Assembly (NCBI RefSeq): GCF_016612535.1
Contig: NZ_JAENXS010000003.1
Location: 434,001-498,000 of the forward strand
Length of the DNA: 64,000 nt
Reading direction: 5' to 3'
Source of the DNA: Bradyrhizobium diazoefficiens
GTDB taxonomy: Bacteria > Pseudomonadota > Alphaproteobacteria > Rhizobiales > Xanthobacteraceae
Below are positions 1 to 8,619 of the stretch, piece after piece (the stretch's first letter is position 1; every line of letters starts with the position of its first letter). The translations under genes and the position numbers were made by a program. Under the pieces are notes generated by a model. The model was not told the DNA's origin and did not search any database. It saw only the letters and a list, made by a program, of their open reading frames with translations.

Positions 1-628
1 AGCTGCCGTATCGGATCATCATCGGAATATCGACAGATCGATCACCGAGCGAGTCGCGCAACTGTTCAAACGACTCTCGGTTCTCAATGCCCACATAGTC
101 TGCAAGTCCCTCGAAGACCCATTGCGGCATGCGATAGTTTGCAAGTCGACCAGCATGCTCCGTTTCAATGATATGAGTGAGTTCGTGAGCGCATAACCAG
201 GCAGCCGTGCGCGGTGGTGTTCCCACATATTCCCAATGCACGACCCGGCCCGTATCAAAATTGATGCGGCTTAGGAAAGCAGGCCCTCCAAAGAGGGAGT
301 ACGTAATGCCCCAGGCTTCGGGCTGCGGCCAGAAGAACAGGTGGTGGCGCCAGTTCGAGTTGGTGATGTAAACGTGGTACCGGCTTGAATGAGCCTTGAG
401 CGGCGACCGCTCCAGGAGCTCCTCGCAATCGCGCAAGAAACGTGCTCCACCGGCGGCAGGTATGGGCTGATCCGAGGAGACGACAATTTTTCCGGCACCG
501 ACTGAGTAGGCAAAGAGGGGATCCGGCCACATCAGAAGCGCACTAAACAAAAGTGCTCCGATGACCAGGGCTCCGCCAGCGCACAGCAGCGCTCGTTTGA
601 CGATACGAAGCACGGAAACTTCCCACAT
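1..628 (-). CDS. Membrane-anchored HExxH metallopeptidase-like protein, 3' end cut by window edge
   Basis: An open frame runs on the minus strand from an ATG at 628 (alternative GTG at 613) to the window edge without a stop, so the C-terminus is missing. The N-terminus has a single hydrophobic anchor at about residues 8-36 with basic residues before it. Further on the frame reads AHELTHIIETEHAG, a zinc-binding HExxH helix encoded at 173-187, followed about 20 residues later by GLADYVG, where gluzincin-type peptidases usually carry the third ligand. This arrangement suggests an extracytoplasmic zinc peptidase of the broad peptidase-MA type. The specific family and substrate are unknown. The start is uncertain by five codons. 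Confidence 0.7.
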   Translation of the reverse strand, partial: MWEVSVLRIVKRALLCAGGALVIGALLFSALLMWPDPLFAYSVGAGKIVVSSDQPIPAAGGARFLRDCEELLERSPLKAHSSRYHVYITNSNWRHHLFFWPQPEAWGITYSLFGGPAFLSRINFDTGRVVHWEYVGTPPRTAAWLCAHELTHIIETEHAGRLANYRMPQWVFEGLADYVGIENRESFEQLRDSLGDRSVDIPMMIRYGS

Positions 629-863
629 CCAGGGGGTGTCGACACGCTCTCATCAACCGCAGAGCGGAGAGCGCGTCACTATGACCTCATTCCGATTGTT
701 TTCAACCCTGCGCCAACGACGGCTCTGGGTCACAAGCTGCCCTTGGCAGACAGTTTCACCTTAGTCGGTTCATCTAACGGAAGCAGGCGTTGCTGCCCCT
801 CCGAGCGAAGGCCAGCAACGGCCACAAACCGACATGGCCTGCTGATCAGCAAAGAGTCGGTCG

Positions 864-1520
864 CTACGTCCGGGGCGGAACTGCTTTATTAGCCAATCTC
901 ACTGCATCGTCGTCGGCCTTTTTCACAAGTTCAGGCCATCGCGCTACTGAAATGCGACGAGCAAAATAAAGCGCAGCTGGGGCCGCCAAAAGGAACGCGA
1001 ATAGCGCAGAACCACGCTCACTGATTCCTCGCGACATCATCTCAAAGGCGATGACTAGAAGCGTTGGCACAAAGATGCAGAGAGCAATCAGCAGGGTTCG
1101 TTCGCGGACCTGCATCTGCTCGGCGGACCAACTTCCTTTTATCGGGAGCGCATCGATCCACCAGAAGCCACGAATCCAGAATTCGTTGGTTGGCAGATGC
1201 ACACGTCCGCCCAGCCGCTCCGCAGCCGCATCGTCGCCTCTCATCACCTCCCGCGGGAACAATGTGCTGGCGAGGCTGCGCAATCCGGGCAGGTTAAGTG
1301 GCCACGCAGCGATCAGCCATACAATCAGGCTGCGCTTGGAGCCAAGCTGCAGATAATCGTTCAAGAAGAGCCAAGCTGGAAGGCCGGTTACCATCGCAGC
1401 AAACGCCCAAGTCAGAAGGAAACGATGTACGGTGCGTCGTTCGATCGCGGACCATCGACCAGCTTGATCGACGCGGAGCCACCACCATCTTGTCCAGCCC
1501 TGTTGGCTGCTTTCGCTCAC
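864..1520 (-). CDS. Polytopic membrane protein of unknown function
   Basis: The 218-residue product starts at GTG. It has about four hydrophobic segments (roughly residues 32-52, 64-84, 142-162 and 168-188) separated by a polar loop of some 55 residues that contains the segment PTNEFWIRGFWWID. Tryptophans cluster near the N-terminus (WTRWWW). I do not recognise a family. Several plus-strand open frames overlap this gene but lack hydrophobic patterning and look like shadows. It stands alone, with non-coding stretches of about 235 and 267 bases on either side in which I saw no clear signals. Confidence 0.55.
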   Translation of the reverse strand: MSESSQQGWTRWWWLRVDQAGRWSAIERRTVHRFLLTWAFAAMVTGLPAWLFLNDYLQLGSKRSLIVWLIAAWPLNLPGLRSLASTLFPREVMRGDDAAAERLGGRVHLPTNEFWIRGFWWIDALPIKGSWSAEQMQVRERTLLIALCIFVPTLLVIAFEMMSRGISERGSALFAFLLAAPAALYFARRISVARWPELVKKADDDAVRLANKAVPPRT

Positions 1521-1787
1521 CTTCTCACCCCTTGCGCAGAGGCCCCGAATTTGGTTGCATATCGTCCCTCCGTCAACCTTTCGGATGCCAGATGCTCAAT
1601 TTTCAATGAAGTCTGAAGTCCGCTAGGGTCACAAGCAGACGTGCAAGCGGGCCGCTTGAGGGTGCCTGGAGTCCCCCGCCAAGGCTGTTAGCGGACTCTA
1701 GCTCTTTTTCGACGCGGATAGGCTGTTATCGCCAAGTCGCGCTCGCTGCTCGGGCGAAACCAAGTGCGATGACGCATCATCCCAATC

Positions 1788-3146
1788 TCATCGCGCTTTG
1801 CTGGTGTCGCCGAACGCGCGGAACAGCGCCATCAGCACCACGAAGGTCGCGACCCACACCATCCGGGCGCCGTAACGGTCGTGCGGGCCGGAGATGACGG
1901 CGCAGATGAAGGCATTGCCGAGCAGCGCCAGTGTCACGGTCGCCGCCAGCAAGGTCAGATCGTCGAGCCGCCGGTTTGCGAGCGAATGCGCGAGCAACGC
2001 CACCAGCCCTAACATCGAGATCAGCGCGACGGGAACGTGCACCCGGTTGATGATGTCGAAGCTGAGCTCCCAGTGCTGCTGGCGCGCCGCGCGCATCGGC
2101 GCAACCTGCGACGGGATGTAACGCTCGATGATGCCGTAGGTGTGCGGAATCCAGACACTCGAGCCTTCGCCGGTCGCCACATGCACCAATTGCTCGCCCA
2201 TCGCTCTCAAGGCGGCACCGGCCTGCCAGGCTGGATATTCGGCGAGCGAATGCACGACGATATAGCCCATCTCGTCGTTCAGGCCATCGAAGCGGCCGAG
2301 CGTGTTGAACATGCTGTTGCCCCACAGGAATTCGTCGGCGGTCGCCGGAAGCTCGTTGCGATAGGGACAGAGCTTGAACTTTTCGCGCGGGCAATGGTCG
2401 TTCAGGAATTGCGCAACGATGCCGTCCTGCATCATGCGGCCGAAGGCGACGCCATAGCCGCCGGGGGTCCAGGCCCATTTGCCCGACAGCGCATGGTTGG
2501 CCGAGATCAGCATCAGGGCGCCCGCGACGATCGTGAGGCTCGCCTGGGTCAATCCCGCGATCGGGAGACGACGTCCGAGGAACGGCCGCGCCATCCAGCC
2601 GACGGCGCAGAGCCCGAGCAGCACGCCGAGCGTGGCGCTGTGGGTCGCGGCGGCAAAGGCGGTGAAGACGAACAGCGAGACTTTTTCGAGCCCCGAGATG
2701 CGGCTGCCTCCGACGATCAGGAGAAACAGCGACAGCACCGACAGTCCCGCAAAGATGTCGGTGAGCAGCATGCTCGCGAGCCAGGGCAGCGCCGTCGACA
2801 GGATCAGGAGCAGGCTGATCGCGACGAAGCGGAACGTCTGCATCAGAGCGAGCACGCGCAGGGTGAGCTGCAACAGCCACAGCGTCGCCAGCGACTGGAC
2901 CGCGAGATTGATCCAGAACCCGAAATTCTCGCCATAGTGCAGATAGAGGCCGAACACGGTCGAGCGGCTCGGCACGAGATAGCCTTCGTACCAGCGCGCG
3001 AGATAGCCGCCGGTATCCCATTGAAGCAGGGGATAGCCGTTCCAGAACGCCGGCGCGATCATGAGGAGGGGCAGAGCCACCGCCGCCAGCCGCAGCCAAA
3101 ACAACCCGGCAGCGCGGGCGCGCAAAATATCGGTGGTGATGCTCAA
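1788..3146 (-). CDS. Large polytopic inner-membrane protein, GT-C-like architecture
   Basis: About 452 residues with eight to eleven predicted membrane helices. Between the first helix and the next lies an acidic first-loop motif, WDTGGYL, and a Pro/Ser-rich segment, which is how GT-C (lipid-linked sugar) transferases are built. That functional link is inference. A large hydrophilic loop (about residues 245-365) contains conserved-looking Trp, Asp and His residues. The frame is open 38 codons further upstream to 3260, but those codons are arginine-rich and unlike the rest, so I take the TTG at 3146, which has a GAGGACGGGACAGGA stretch just before it. No neighbour is co-directional. Confidence 0.6.
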   Translation of the reverse strand: MSITTDILRARAAGLFWLRLAAVALPLLMIAPAFWNGYPLLQWDTGGYLARWYEGYLVPSRSTVFGLYLHYGENFGFWINLAVQSLATLWLLQLTLRVLALMQTFRFVAISLLLILSTALPWLASMLLTDIFAGLSVLSLFLLIVGGSRISGLEKVSLFVFTAFAAATHSATLGVLLGLCAVGWMARPFLGRRLPIAGLTQASLTIVAGALMLISANHALSGKWAWTPGGYGVAFGRMMQDGIVAQFLNDHCPREKFKLCPYRNELPATADEFLWGNSMFNTLGRFDGLNDEMGYIVVHSLAEYPAWQAGAALRAMGEQLVHVATGEGSSVWIPHTYGIIERYIPSQVAPMRAARQQHWELSFDIINRVHVPVALISMLGLVALLAHSLANRRLDDLTLLAATVTLALLGNAFICAVISGPHDRYGARMVWVATFVVLMALFRAFGDTSKAR

Positions 3147-3421
3147 ATCCTGTCCCGTCCTCAATAGACCATGACCGCAATAACGCTCGGGACGAAATTC
3201 ACCAATAGTTTGACGCCGCCTGGCTTGAATTTGGCAAAATGCTGACCATTTTGAACCCACGTTGCCGCCTCGGACGTCAGAAGAATCCGTTATGATTCAA
3301 CGCGTTGGCATGCTTTCGCGGGACAAGGCACCGTTCACTCTCAGGCAAGCCCGTCAGGACTTTGTCGCCTACACTGTGCTATAGAGCCAACAAAACCAGC
3401 CAATTCGAAAGAGCAGATCCC

Positions 3422-4246
3422 ATGGCAGTGCATCAGGTCAATCCGGGAGGAAAGCTCGCATCGCTCGATCCGATCTGGGATCGGATCCGGGGCGAAGCGG
3501 AGGACATCGTCCATCGCGAGCCCGAGCTTGCGACCTTCATCTATTCGACGGTGCTGCATCACAGCCGCCTCGAGGATGCGGTGATCCACCGTGTCGCCGA
3601 CCGGCTCGATCACGCCGCGCTGTCGGGCGACCTCGTACGTCAGACCTATGACGAGGCGCTGCGCGACGAGCCCGACCTCGGCAATGCCTTCCGCGCCGAT
3701 CTCGTCGCCGTTTACGACCGCGATCCCGCGACCTCGCGCTTCATCGATCCCTTGCTCTACTTCAAGGGCTTTCACGCCATCCAGACCCATCGTCTCGCGC
3801 ACTGGCTCTGGCTGAAGGGCCGCAAGGATTTCGCGTACTATCTCCAGAGCCGCGCCTCCGCGGTGTTCCAGACCGACATCAATCCCGCAGCGCGCATCGG
3901 CCGCGGCATCTTCCTCGACCACGCCACCGGCTTCGTCTGCGGTGAGACCGCGGTGATCGAGGACGACGTCTCGATCCTGCACGGCGTCACGCTCGGCGGC
4001 ACCGGCAAGGAGAACGAGGACCGTCATCCGAAGATTCGTCATGGCGTGCTGATCGGTGCCGGCGCAAAGATCCTCGGCAACATCGAGATCGGCCATTGCG
4101 CGCGCATTGCCGCCGGCTCGGTCGTGGTCAAGGCGGTGCCCCACAATGTCACGGTCGCGGGCGTGCCGGCCAAGATCGTCGGCGAGGCCGGCTGCGCCGA
4201 GCCGTCGCGCACCATGGATCAGATGATCAACGCCATGGGACTTTGA
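3422..4246 (+). CDS. cysE: Serine O-acetyltransferase
   Basis: Transfers acetyl from acetyl-CoA to L-serine, giving O-acetylserine for cysteine synthesis in the cytoplasm. The 274-residue product has the helical N-terminal CysE domain (about 15-150), then a left-handed beta-helix of hexapeptide repeats (about 150-260) including FLDHATGFVCGE and DRHPKI, closed by GVPAKIVG. All are typical of CysE, and the length is normal. The frame is open upstream to 3305, but family alignment and the composition favour the ATG at 3422. A hairpin terminator follows, then the DUF3126 gene, which commonly sits next to cysE in alphaproteobacteria. Confidence 0.95.
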   Translation: MAVHQVNPGGKLASLDPIWDRIRGEAEDIVHREPELATFIYSTVLHHSRLEDAVIHRVADRLDHAALSGDLVRQTYDEALRDEPDLGNAFRADLVAVYDRDPATSRFIDPLLYFKGFHAIQTHRLAHWLWLKGRKDFAYYLQSRASAVFQTDINPAARIGRGIFLDHATGFVCGETAVIEDDVSILHGVTLGGTGKENEDRHPKIRHGVLIGAGAKILGNIEIGHCARIAAGSVVVKAVPHNVTVAGVPAKIVGEAGCAEPSRTMDQMINAMGL

Positions 4247-4273
4247 TGGGCGGCTTTAGGCTCGTGAGCTAAG

Positions 4274-4295
4274 GGCCGGATTTGTCGGCCTTTTT
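4274..4295 (+). terminator. Rho-independent terminator of cysE
   Basis: GGCCG, a seven-base loop, then CGGCC, followed by a run of five T. It lies 28 bases after the cysE stop on the same strand. Confidence 0.75.
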
Positions 4296-4382
4296 CGTCC
4301 CCAAATTCTTTGGCAATTGATGCTGGCGGTTGGCAGCGTCTCGTCCTAAAACCCGCCGACCAATTTCGATCGGAGACTTGCC

Positions 4383-4601
4383 GTGGACGTCAAAGAAGTC
4401 AGAAAGCTAGATGCGTATCTGAAGCGCGTATTCGGCAATCCCAAGATCCGCGTCGTGCCGCGGCCGAAGAAGGATGATTCCGCCGAGGTCTATATCGGCG
4501 AGGAGTTCATCGGCGTGCTGTTCGTCGACGACGAGGACGATGATCGCTCGTTCCAGTTCCAGATGGCGATCCTCGAGGACGATCTCGTCGATCAGGAATA
4601 G
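4383..4601 (+). CDS. DUF3126 family protein
   Basis: A 72-residue acidic protein starting at GTG, with a CGGAG ribosome-binding site about seven bases before. It reads MDVKEVRKLDAYLKR, a basic turn, then a strongly acidic tail with DDEDDD, matching the small DUF3126 family as I know it from alphaproteobacteria, where it commonly follows cysE. The function is unknown. It has no signal peptide or membrane segment. It comes after the cysE terminator, so it probably has its own promoter in the 87 bases between. Confidence 0.85.
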   Translation: MDVKEVRKLDAYLKRVFGNPKIRVVPRPKKDDSAEVYIGEEFIGVLFVDDEDDDRSFQFQMAILEDDLVDQE

Positions 4602-4687
4602 CGCCGACCCGCCGAGCGAAACTGCCTTACTCACGATCTGGTGTCCGAGGCGCTGCGTTCGGTGCGCGGTGAGCCTATATCATCTTC

Positions 4688-5884
4688 ATGAAAACGGTTC
4701 TGATCTCCGGGGCGGGGATCGCTGGCCCGACGCTTGCCTATTGGCTGCGTGCGGGAGGCTATGCGCCGACGCTTGTCGAGCGCGCGCCCGCGCTGCGTAG
4801 CGGCGGCTATGTGATCGATTTCTGGGGACTGGGCTACGACATCGCCGAGCGGATGGGGCTATTGCCGGCGATCGAGCGAGCCGGCTATCGCGTGAAGGAA
4901 ATGCGGATCGTCGACGACCATGGCAGGCGCATCGCCGGCTTCGGTACGGACGTGTTCGACGAGCTCACGAGCGGACGCTACGTCACGCTGGCACGAAGCG
5001 ATCTGTCGCGCCTGTTGTACGGCACGGTCTGCGATGGCATCGAAACGATCTTCGACGACGAGATCGTTGCCCTGGAGCCGCAGCCCGATCGGGTCGATGT
5101 CCGGTTGCGGCGCATCGGGAAGCGGCGTTTCGATCTCGTCGTCGGCGCCGATGGTCTGCATTCGCAGGTGCGGCGTCTCGCGTTCGGACCGACCGAGACT
5201 TTCGAAAGACATCTCGGCTACAGCGTCGCAGCATTCGAAGCCCGCGGCTATCGTCGGCGTGACGAGAATGTGTATCTCATGCACAATCGACCGGGCCGCA
5301 TGATCGGACGTTTCGCGTTGCGCGACGATCGAACCTTGTTCCTCTTCGTATTTCAAGGCCATGCGGACCAGCTTGCCGCGCAGAAGGCGAAGCTTCACGA
5401 TCTCTATCGCGACGCCGGCTGGGAGTGCCCGGACATTCTGCACGAACTCGACTGCGCGGATGAATTGTATTGTGACCGGGTCAGCCAGATCAGGATGGAC
5501 GGCTGGTCGCGAGGCCGCGTCGCCCTCATCGGCGACGCTGCATTCTGCGTCTCCCTCACCGCCGGGCAGGGCTCGGCTCTGGCCATGATCTCGGCCTATG
5601 TGCTCGCAGGCGAGCTTGCGCGGGCCAACGGGCGATACGATGAGGCGTTTGGCAGCTACGAGGCCCGCTTGCGCGATTTTATCGGCGCCAAGCAGCGCGG
5701 CGCGGCGCGGTTCGCTGCGGCATTGGCGCCGCGGACGCCGGGGGGACTCTGGTTTCGCAACCAAATCGTCAGAATGTTTGCGTTGCCGGGCGCGGCGCGG
5801 CTTGTGATCGGTCGCGATCTTGCCGACAGGCTGAGCCTGCCGGACTATCGCTGGGAGGAACGGGGGCTCCCCGTGCTGAAGTGA
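4688..5884 (+). CDS. FAD-dependent monooxygenase (PHBH/TetX-like fold)
   Basis: A 398-residue flavoprotein hydroxylase. The dinucleotide-binding motif GAGIAG is at residues 9-14 with the acid (VER) about 20 residues on. The second FAD/NADPH motif, GADGLHS, is in the middle, and GDAAF, which contacts the FAD pyrophosphate, lies near residue 280. All three class A monooxygenase signatures are thus present and in order. The substrate cannot be read from sequence; relatives hydroxylate aromatics, polyketides or tetracyclines. It starts at ATG with no strong ribosome-binding site and stands as a single gene. Confidence 0.85.
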   Translation: MKTVLISGAGIAGPTLAYWLRAGGYAPTLVERAPALRSGGYVIDFWGLGYDIAERMGLLPAIERAGYRVKEMRIVDDHGRRIAGFGTDVFDELTSGRYVTLARSDLSRLLYGTVCDGIETIFDDEIVALEPQPDRVDVRLRRIGKRRFDLVVGADGLHSQVRRLAFGPTETFERHLGYSVAAFEARGYRRRDENVYLMHNRPGRMIGRFALRDDRTLFLFVFQGHADQLAAQKAKLHDLYRDAGWECPDILHELDCADELYCDRVSQIRMDGWSRGRVALIGDAAFCVSLTAGQGSALAMISAYVLAGELARANGRYDEAFGSYEARLRDFIGAKQRGAARFAAALAPRTPGGLWFRNQIVRMFALPGAARLVIGRDLADRLSLPDYRWEERGLPVLK

Positions 5885-5885
5885 A

Positions 5886-5975
5886 CTAGCGCGGCCCGCG
5901 CAACTGCAAAGTCAGCTCCTCCATCGCGTCGGGGACGCCACAACATCGGCTCAGAACAGCGGGCATGCGGCGAAA
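5886..5975 (-). pseudogene. Remnant related to the 3' end of the gene at 6603-7322
   Basis: Read on the minus strand, the last 29 codons before a TAG give FR-x5-LSR-x5-DAMEELTLQLRGPR. The intact gene at 6603-7322 ends FR-x5-LSR-x5-DAMEKLTVQLRGPKG. Spacing is identical and most fixed positions agree; over the final 40 bases the nucleotides are about 85 percent alike by eye. Upstream of this the frame meets a stop within 16 codons and similarity fades. I read it as the decayed end of a second copy. No start codon or complete gene is left. Confidence 0.6.
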
Positions 5976-6020
5976 TCCGGCTTCCCGCTTTGCTAGCGCT
6001 ATGATTGCGACTCTGTAACC

Positions 6021-6440
6021 CTATTTCTTCGCAAGGATACGTAGCCGCGCCGTGGCATCAGCGACGATGGTACCGTTCGTATCAACGAGGTCGGCCTGCA
6101 CGACGACCTCGCGATCCGTCCGTTCGACGACGCGCGCACGCGCTGTAACGGCTCCCACCGGTGCTGGCTTCAGGAAGCGTGTATCGAGACTTTTCGTGAC
6201 GGCGGTCTGTTCGGACGAGAGCGCGGCCAGCGCGCAAAGTCCGGTCGCAGAGTCCAGCATCGCCGCGAGAAATCCGCCCTGGATGGTGCCGTGCCTGTTG
6301 GTGAACGCGACCTGAGCCTGGAAGCGGATCACCGCATGCCCGCTTTCGTCAAAGCCGAGCCATTCGCGACCTAGCAATTGGGCGCCGGGTGGGAGCTGAG
6401 TTTCCGTATCATTCAAGGCGATCACCCATGCTGGCATCAT
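6021..6440 (-). CDS. PaaI-family hotdog thioesterase
   Basis: A 139-residue single hotdog-domain protein. The central helix carries HGTIQGGFLAAMLDSA, the HGG-like substrate motif of PaaI-type acyl-CoA thioesterases, with Asp in the usual catalytic position. The C-terminal strands end in DATARLRIL, as in that family. It probably hydrolyses an acyl- or aryl-CoA ester in the cytoplasm; the substrate is unknown. The start is one of two adjacent ATG codons. It sits between the intact gene at 6603 and a decayed copy of that gene's end, which may mark how it arrived. Confidence 0.85.
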   Translation of the reverse strand: MMPAWVIALNDTETQLPPGAQLLGREWLGFDESGHAVIRFQAQVAFTNRHGTIQGGFLAAMLDSATGLCALAALSSEQTAVTKSLDTRFLKPAPVGAVTARARVVERTDREVVVQADLVDTNGTIVADATARLRILAKK

Positions 6441-6602
6441 GCCCCTGTTTTGCCCGTCGGGTCAAGTTTATTTTCGAAAAAGCGAAGTTCCGGAAATGCG
6501 AAGTCGCAACAGGCCCTTCGCTACTGTGCATGGGGTTGTTTTCGAATTTTGGGGCTGGAGGCACAGTCCAGGCTGGTCGCGCACGGCCGCGCGTGCGGAC
6601 GC

Positions 6603-7322
6603 TCAGCCCTTCGGTCCGCGCAGCTGCACCGTCAGCTTCTCCATCGCGTCGGCAACGTCACGCCATCGCGACAGCCAGCTGCGCGGAAAGCGGAAGGTGA
6701 GGTCGGCGCCGTCGATGCGGCGCTCGGACAGGCACATGCCGGGCGTGGCGGCATCGCGCGTGCAGCGCGCAGCGAGCGCGGGGCTCGTTGCGGAATAGAA
6801 ATCCTCGCTGCCATAGGGCGTGTCGCTGCGGAACATCCGCATCGTCAGCCCGTCGTCCGATGCCGCCGCAGCCTGGTCGAAATAGCGCGGATAGATCGTC
6901 GCGGTTCGCTGCTCGGGCGACATCGCATCGTGATGCGCTGATATCGACAGGAAGATGCGGTCGATCGGCTGCATCGCCGTGTCTACGGTGTCAGCGGTCA
7001 CATGCCGCGGCCCGCTAGGCGCTTCCAGCGAGGGATAGAGGAAATCGAGATCGATGCGCTCCTGCGGGCCGGAGTGCCGCTGGATCTTCATCCGGATCGC
7101 CGAGATCGGCAGGTTGAACAGCGTTCCGCCGACGCTGACCGGCAGCTTGTCCGGCGCGTCGGCACCGCCCGTGCTCCAGGTCGGCCACAACAGATAGGCA
7201 ACCAGCGCGATCGCGCTCGCGGCGAATACGCCGGTGAGCGCAAACGGGACGAGATGCGTCCGGGTGCGAGTTCTGGGAGAGCGAGGGGAGGTTGCCGAAA
7301 ACACCGTCATGAGGTCGCGCAA
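6603..7322 (-). CDS. Membrane-anchored protein of unknown function
   Basis: 239 residues with a basic, Arg/Thr-rich N-terminal tail of about 25 residues, one hydrophobic segment (about 27-48), then an extracytoplasmic domain containing GGTLFNLP, a central FLYPSLE segment and two cysteines (ARCTRDAATPGMC) that could pair. I do not recognise a named family; it looks like a conserved hypothetical of Rhizobiales. The last 30 codons are repeated in decayed form at 5886-5975. A CtrA-type box lies 123 bases upstream in the shared intergenic region. Confidence 0.65.
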   Translation of the reverse strand: MRDLMTVFSATSPRSPRTRTRTHLVPFALTGVFAASAIALVAYLLWPTWSTGGADAPDKLPVSVGGTLFNLPISAIRMKIQRHSGPQERIDLDFLYPSLEAPSGPRHVTADTVDTAMQPIDRIFLSISAHHDAMSPEQRTATIYPRYFDQAAAASDDGLTMRMFRSDTPYGSEDFYSATSPALAARCTRDAATPGMCLSERRIDGADLTFRFPRSWLSRWRDVADAMEKLTVQLRGPKG

Positions 7323-7444
7323 ATGGTCCGCAGGTCGGCCGGTGGCCGACGAATCACCGGGGAATATGCCACGCGGCGGCGATATCGCGGAAGGTTCCGG
7401 GCTGCCGGGAACGGCGGAGGGCTCTGCGTGGGCCGGGCGGCACC

Positions 7445-7460
7445 GTTAACCTTCGCTTAA
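7445..7460. promoter_or_regulatory. CtrA-type binding box
   Basis: Read on the minus strand the sequence is TTAAGCGAAGGTTAAC, an exact TTAA-N7-TTAAC. It lies in the divergent region between the minus-strand gene starting at 7322 and the plus-strand gene starting at 7534. The match is seen directly; CtrA control is inference. Confidence 0.55.
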
Positions 7461-7533
7461 GGATAATGTAGCGTTAACCGGCACTATTTGTCACAGGAAG
7501 GTACCTCGCGTTGCGTATGGGCGGACCGTTCCG

Positions 7534-7863
7534 ATGACACCTGAAGCTTTCAACACTCTCTTCTCGATCTGCATCGGCTTCGCGCTCGCCGGCGCGCTCG
7601 CGAATGGATACCAGGCGATGTCGCAACGGCCCGCCGGTTTCGGGCTGTTGCAGGAGGGCGTTGCCCCCAGGACGTTTGCAGCGGTGCCGTTCCTGGTGTT
7701 CGCCGCGCCCTTCATCATCATGCGCAACACGCTGCGCGGCATGCGGGTGGAGAGCCGCCGCTTCGAATTCGTGATGATGGCCACCTGCATCGCCGGCTTC
7801 TGGAGCATGATGAGCGGCACGTTCTTCCTGATGACGCTGCGCGCGGCCGGCGTGCTGAGCTGA
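7534..7863 (+). CDS. Small membrane protein of unknown function
   Basis: A 109-residue protein with three hydrophobic helices (about residues 8-25, 48-66 and 83-105) and a short basic loop, MRNTLRGMRVESRR. It resembles small conserved membrane proteins annotated only as DUF families in Bradyrhizobium. A CtrA-type box lies 74 bases before the start, so expression may be cell-cycle dependent. No strong ribosome-binding site is seen before the ATG. Confidence 0.7.
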   Translation: MTPEAFNTLFSICIGFALAGALANGYQAMSQRPAGFGLLQEGVAPRTFAAVPFLVFAAPFIIMRNTLRGMRVESRRFEFVMMATCIAGFWSMMSGTFFLMTLRAAGVLS

Positions 7864-7966
7864 CGCGTTGCAGGACTGACGCGTTGGGAGGGCTGCCGGT
7901 GCGGCGGCCCTTTGCCTCGGCGCCGTCGTTTCGCTATGGCTGGGGTTGACGCGACAGGAGACCTCC

Positions 7967-8497
7967 ATGGCGATCTACGAGCTCGACGGGCAGGCGCCCG
8001 ATCTTCCCTCTGACGGCAATTACTTCATCGCTGAGACCGCGACCGTGATCGGCCGGGTGCGCCTGAAGCCGGGCGCGAGCGTCTGGTTTGGTGCGGTGCT
8101 GCGCGGCGACAACGAGTGGATCGAGATCGGCGAGGGCGCCAATGTGCAGGACGGCTCGACTTGCCACACCGATCTCGGCTTTCCCATGGTCATCGGCAAG
8201 AACTGCACGGTCGGCCACAACGTCATCCTGCACGGTTGCACCATCGAAGAGGGCGCGCTGATCGGCATGGGCTCGATCGTGATGAATGGCGCCCGGATCG
8301 GCCGCAACAGCATCGTCGGCGCCGGTTCCGTCATCACCGAGGGCAAGGAGTTTCCCGAGCGTTCGCTGATCATCGGCTCGCCCGCGCGCGTGATCCGCAC
8401 ACTCGACGACGCCCAGGTGCAGAAGATGGGAAGCGCGGCCAGGTTCTATGTCGCCAACGGTCCGCGCTTCGAGCGGGGCCTGAAGCGGATCGGTTGA
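7967..8497 (+). CDS. Gamma-class carbonic anhydrase family protein
   Basis: A 176-residue left-handed beta-helix protein of the gamma-CA/YrdA type. The three zinc-ligand histidines are all present: His67 (TCHTD), His84 (VGHN) and His89 (ILHG). The conserved RGDN is at 46-49. It could hydrate CO2 or be a maturation or acyltransferase-like relative; metal binding is well supported. The ATG at 7967 follows AGGAG by six bases, a better start than the frame opening at 7946. It is a single-gene unit. Confidence 0.88.
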   Translation: MAIYELDGQAPDLPSDGNYFIAETATVIGRVRLKPGASVWFGAVLRGDNEWIEIGEGANVQDGSTCHTDLGFPMVIGKNCTVGHNVILHGCTIEEGALIGMGSIVMNGARIGRNSIVGAGSVITEGKEFPERSLIIGSPARVIRTLDDAQVQKMGSAARFYVANGPRFERGLKRIG

Positions 8498-8543
8498 GAT
8501 GGATGTGGGCCTGTCGATCCAGTGCGGTTCCATACCGTAACAA

Positions 8544-8555
8544 TACCGGCCGGTA
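8544..8555. promoter_or_regulatory. 12-bp perfect palindrome upstream of PAS sensor gene
   Basis: TACCGGCCGGTA, with a further half-copy TACCGTA about 12 bases to the left (8533-8539). It lies 65 bases before the start of the sensor gene and may be a dimeric repressor or activator site. No regulator is identified. Confidence 0.3.
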
Positions 8556-8619
8556 ATTTAATCCTCCGCTAGCGCAATCAGGCTACCTTGGCCCGCTTTC
8601 AACCAGAAGGAGCGTCGCC

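Noticed and set aside
3147..3421. Riboswitch upstream of cysE
   Set aside because: No conserved SAM or other riboswitch core recognised; the region is unstructured to the eye.
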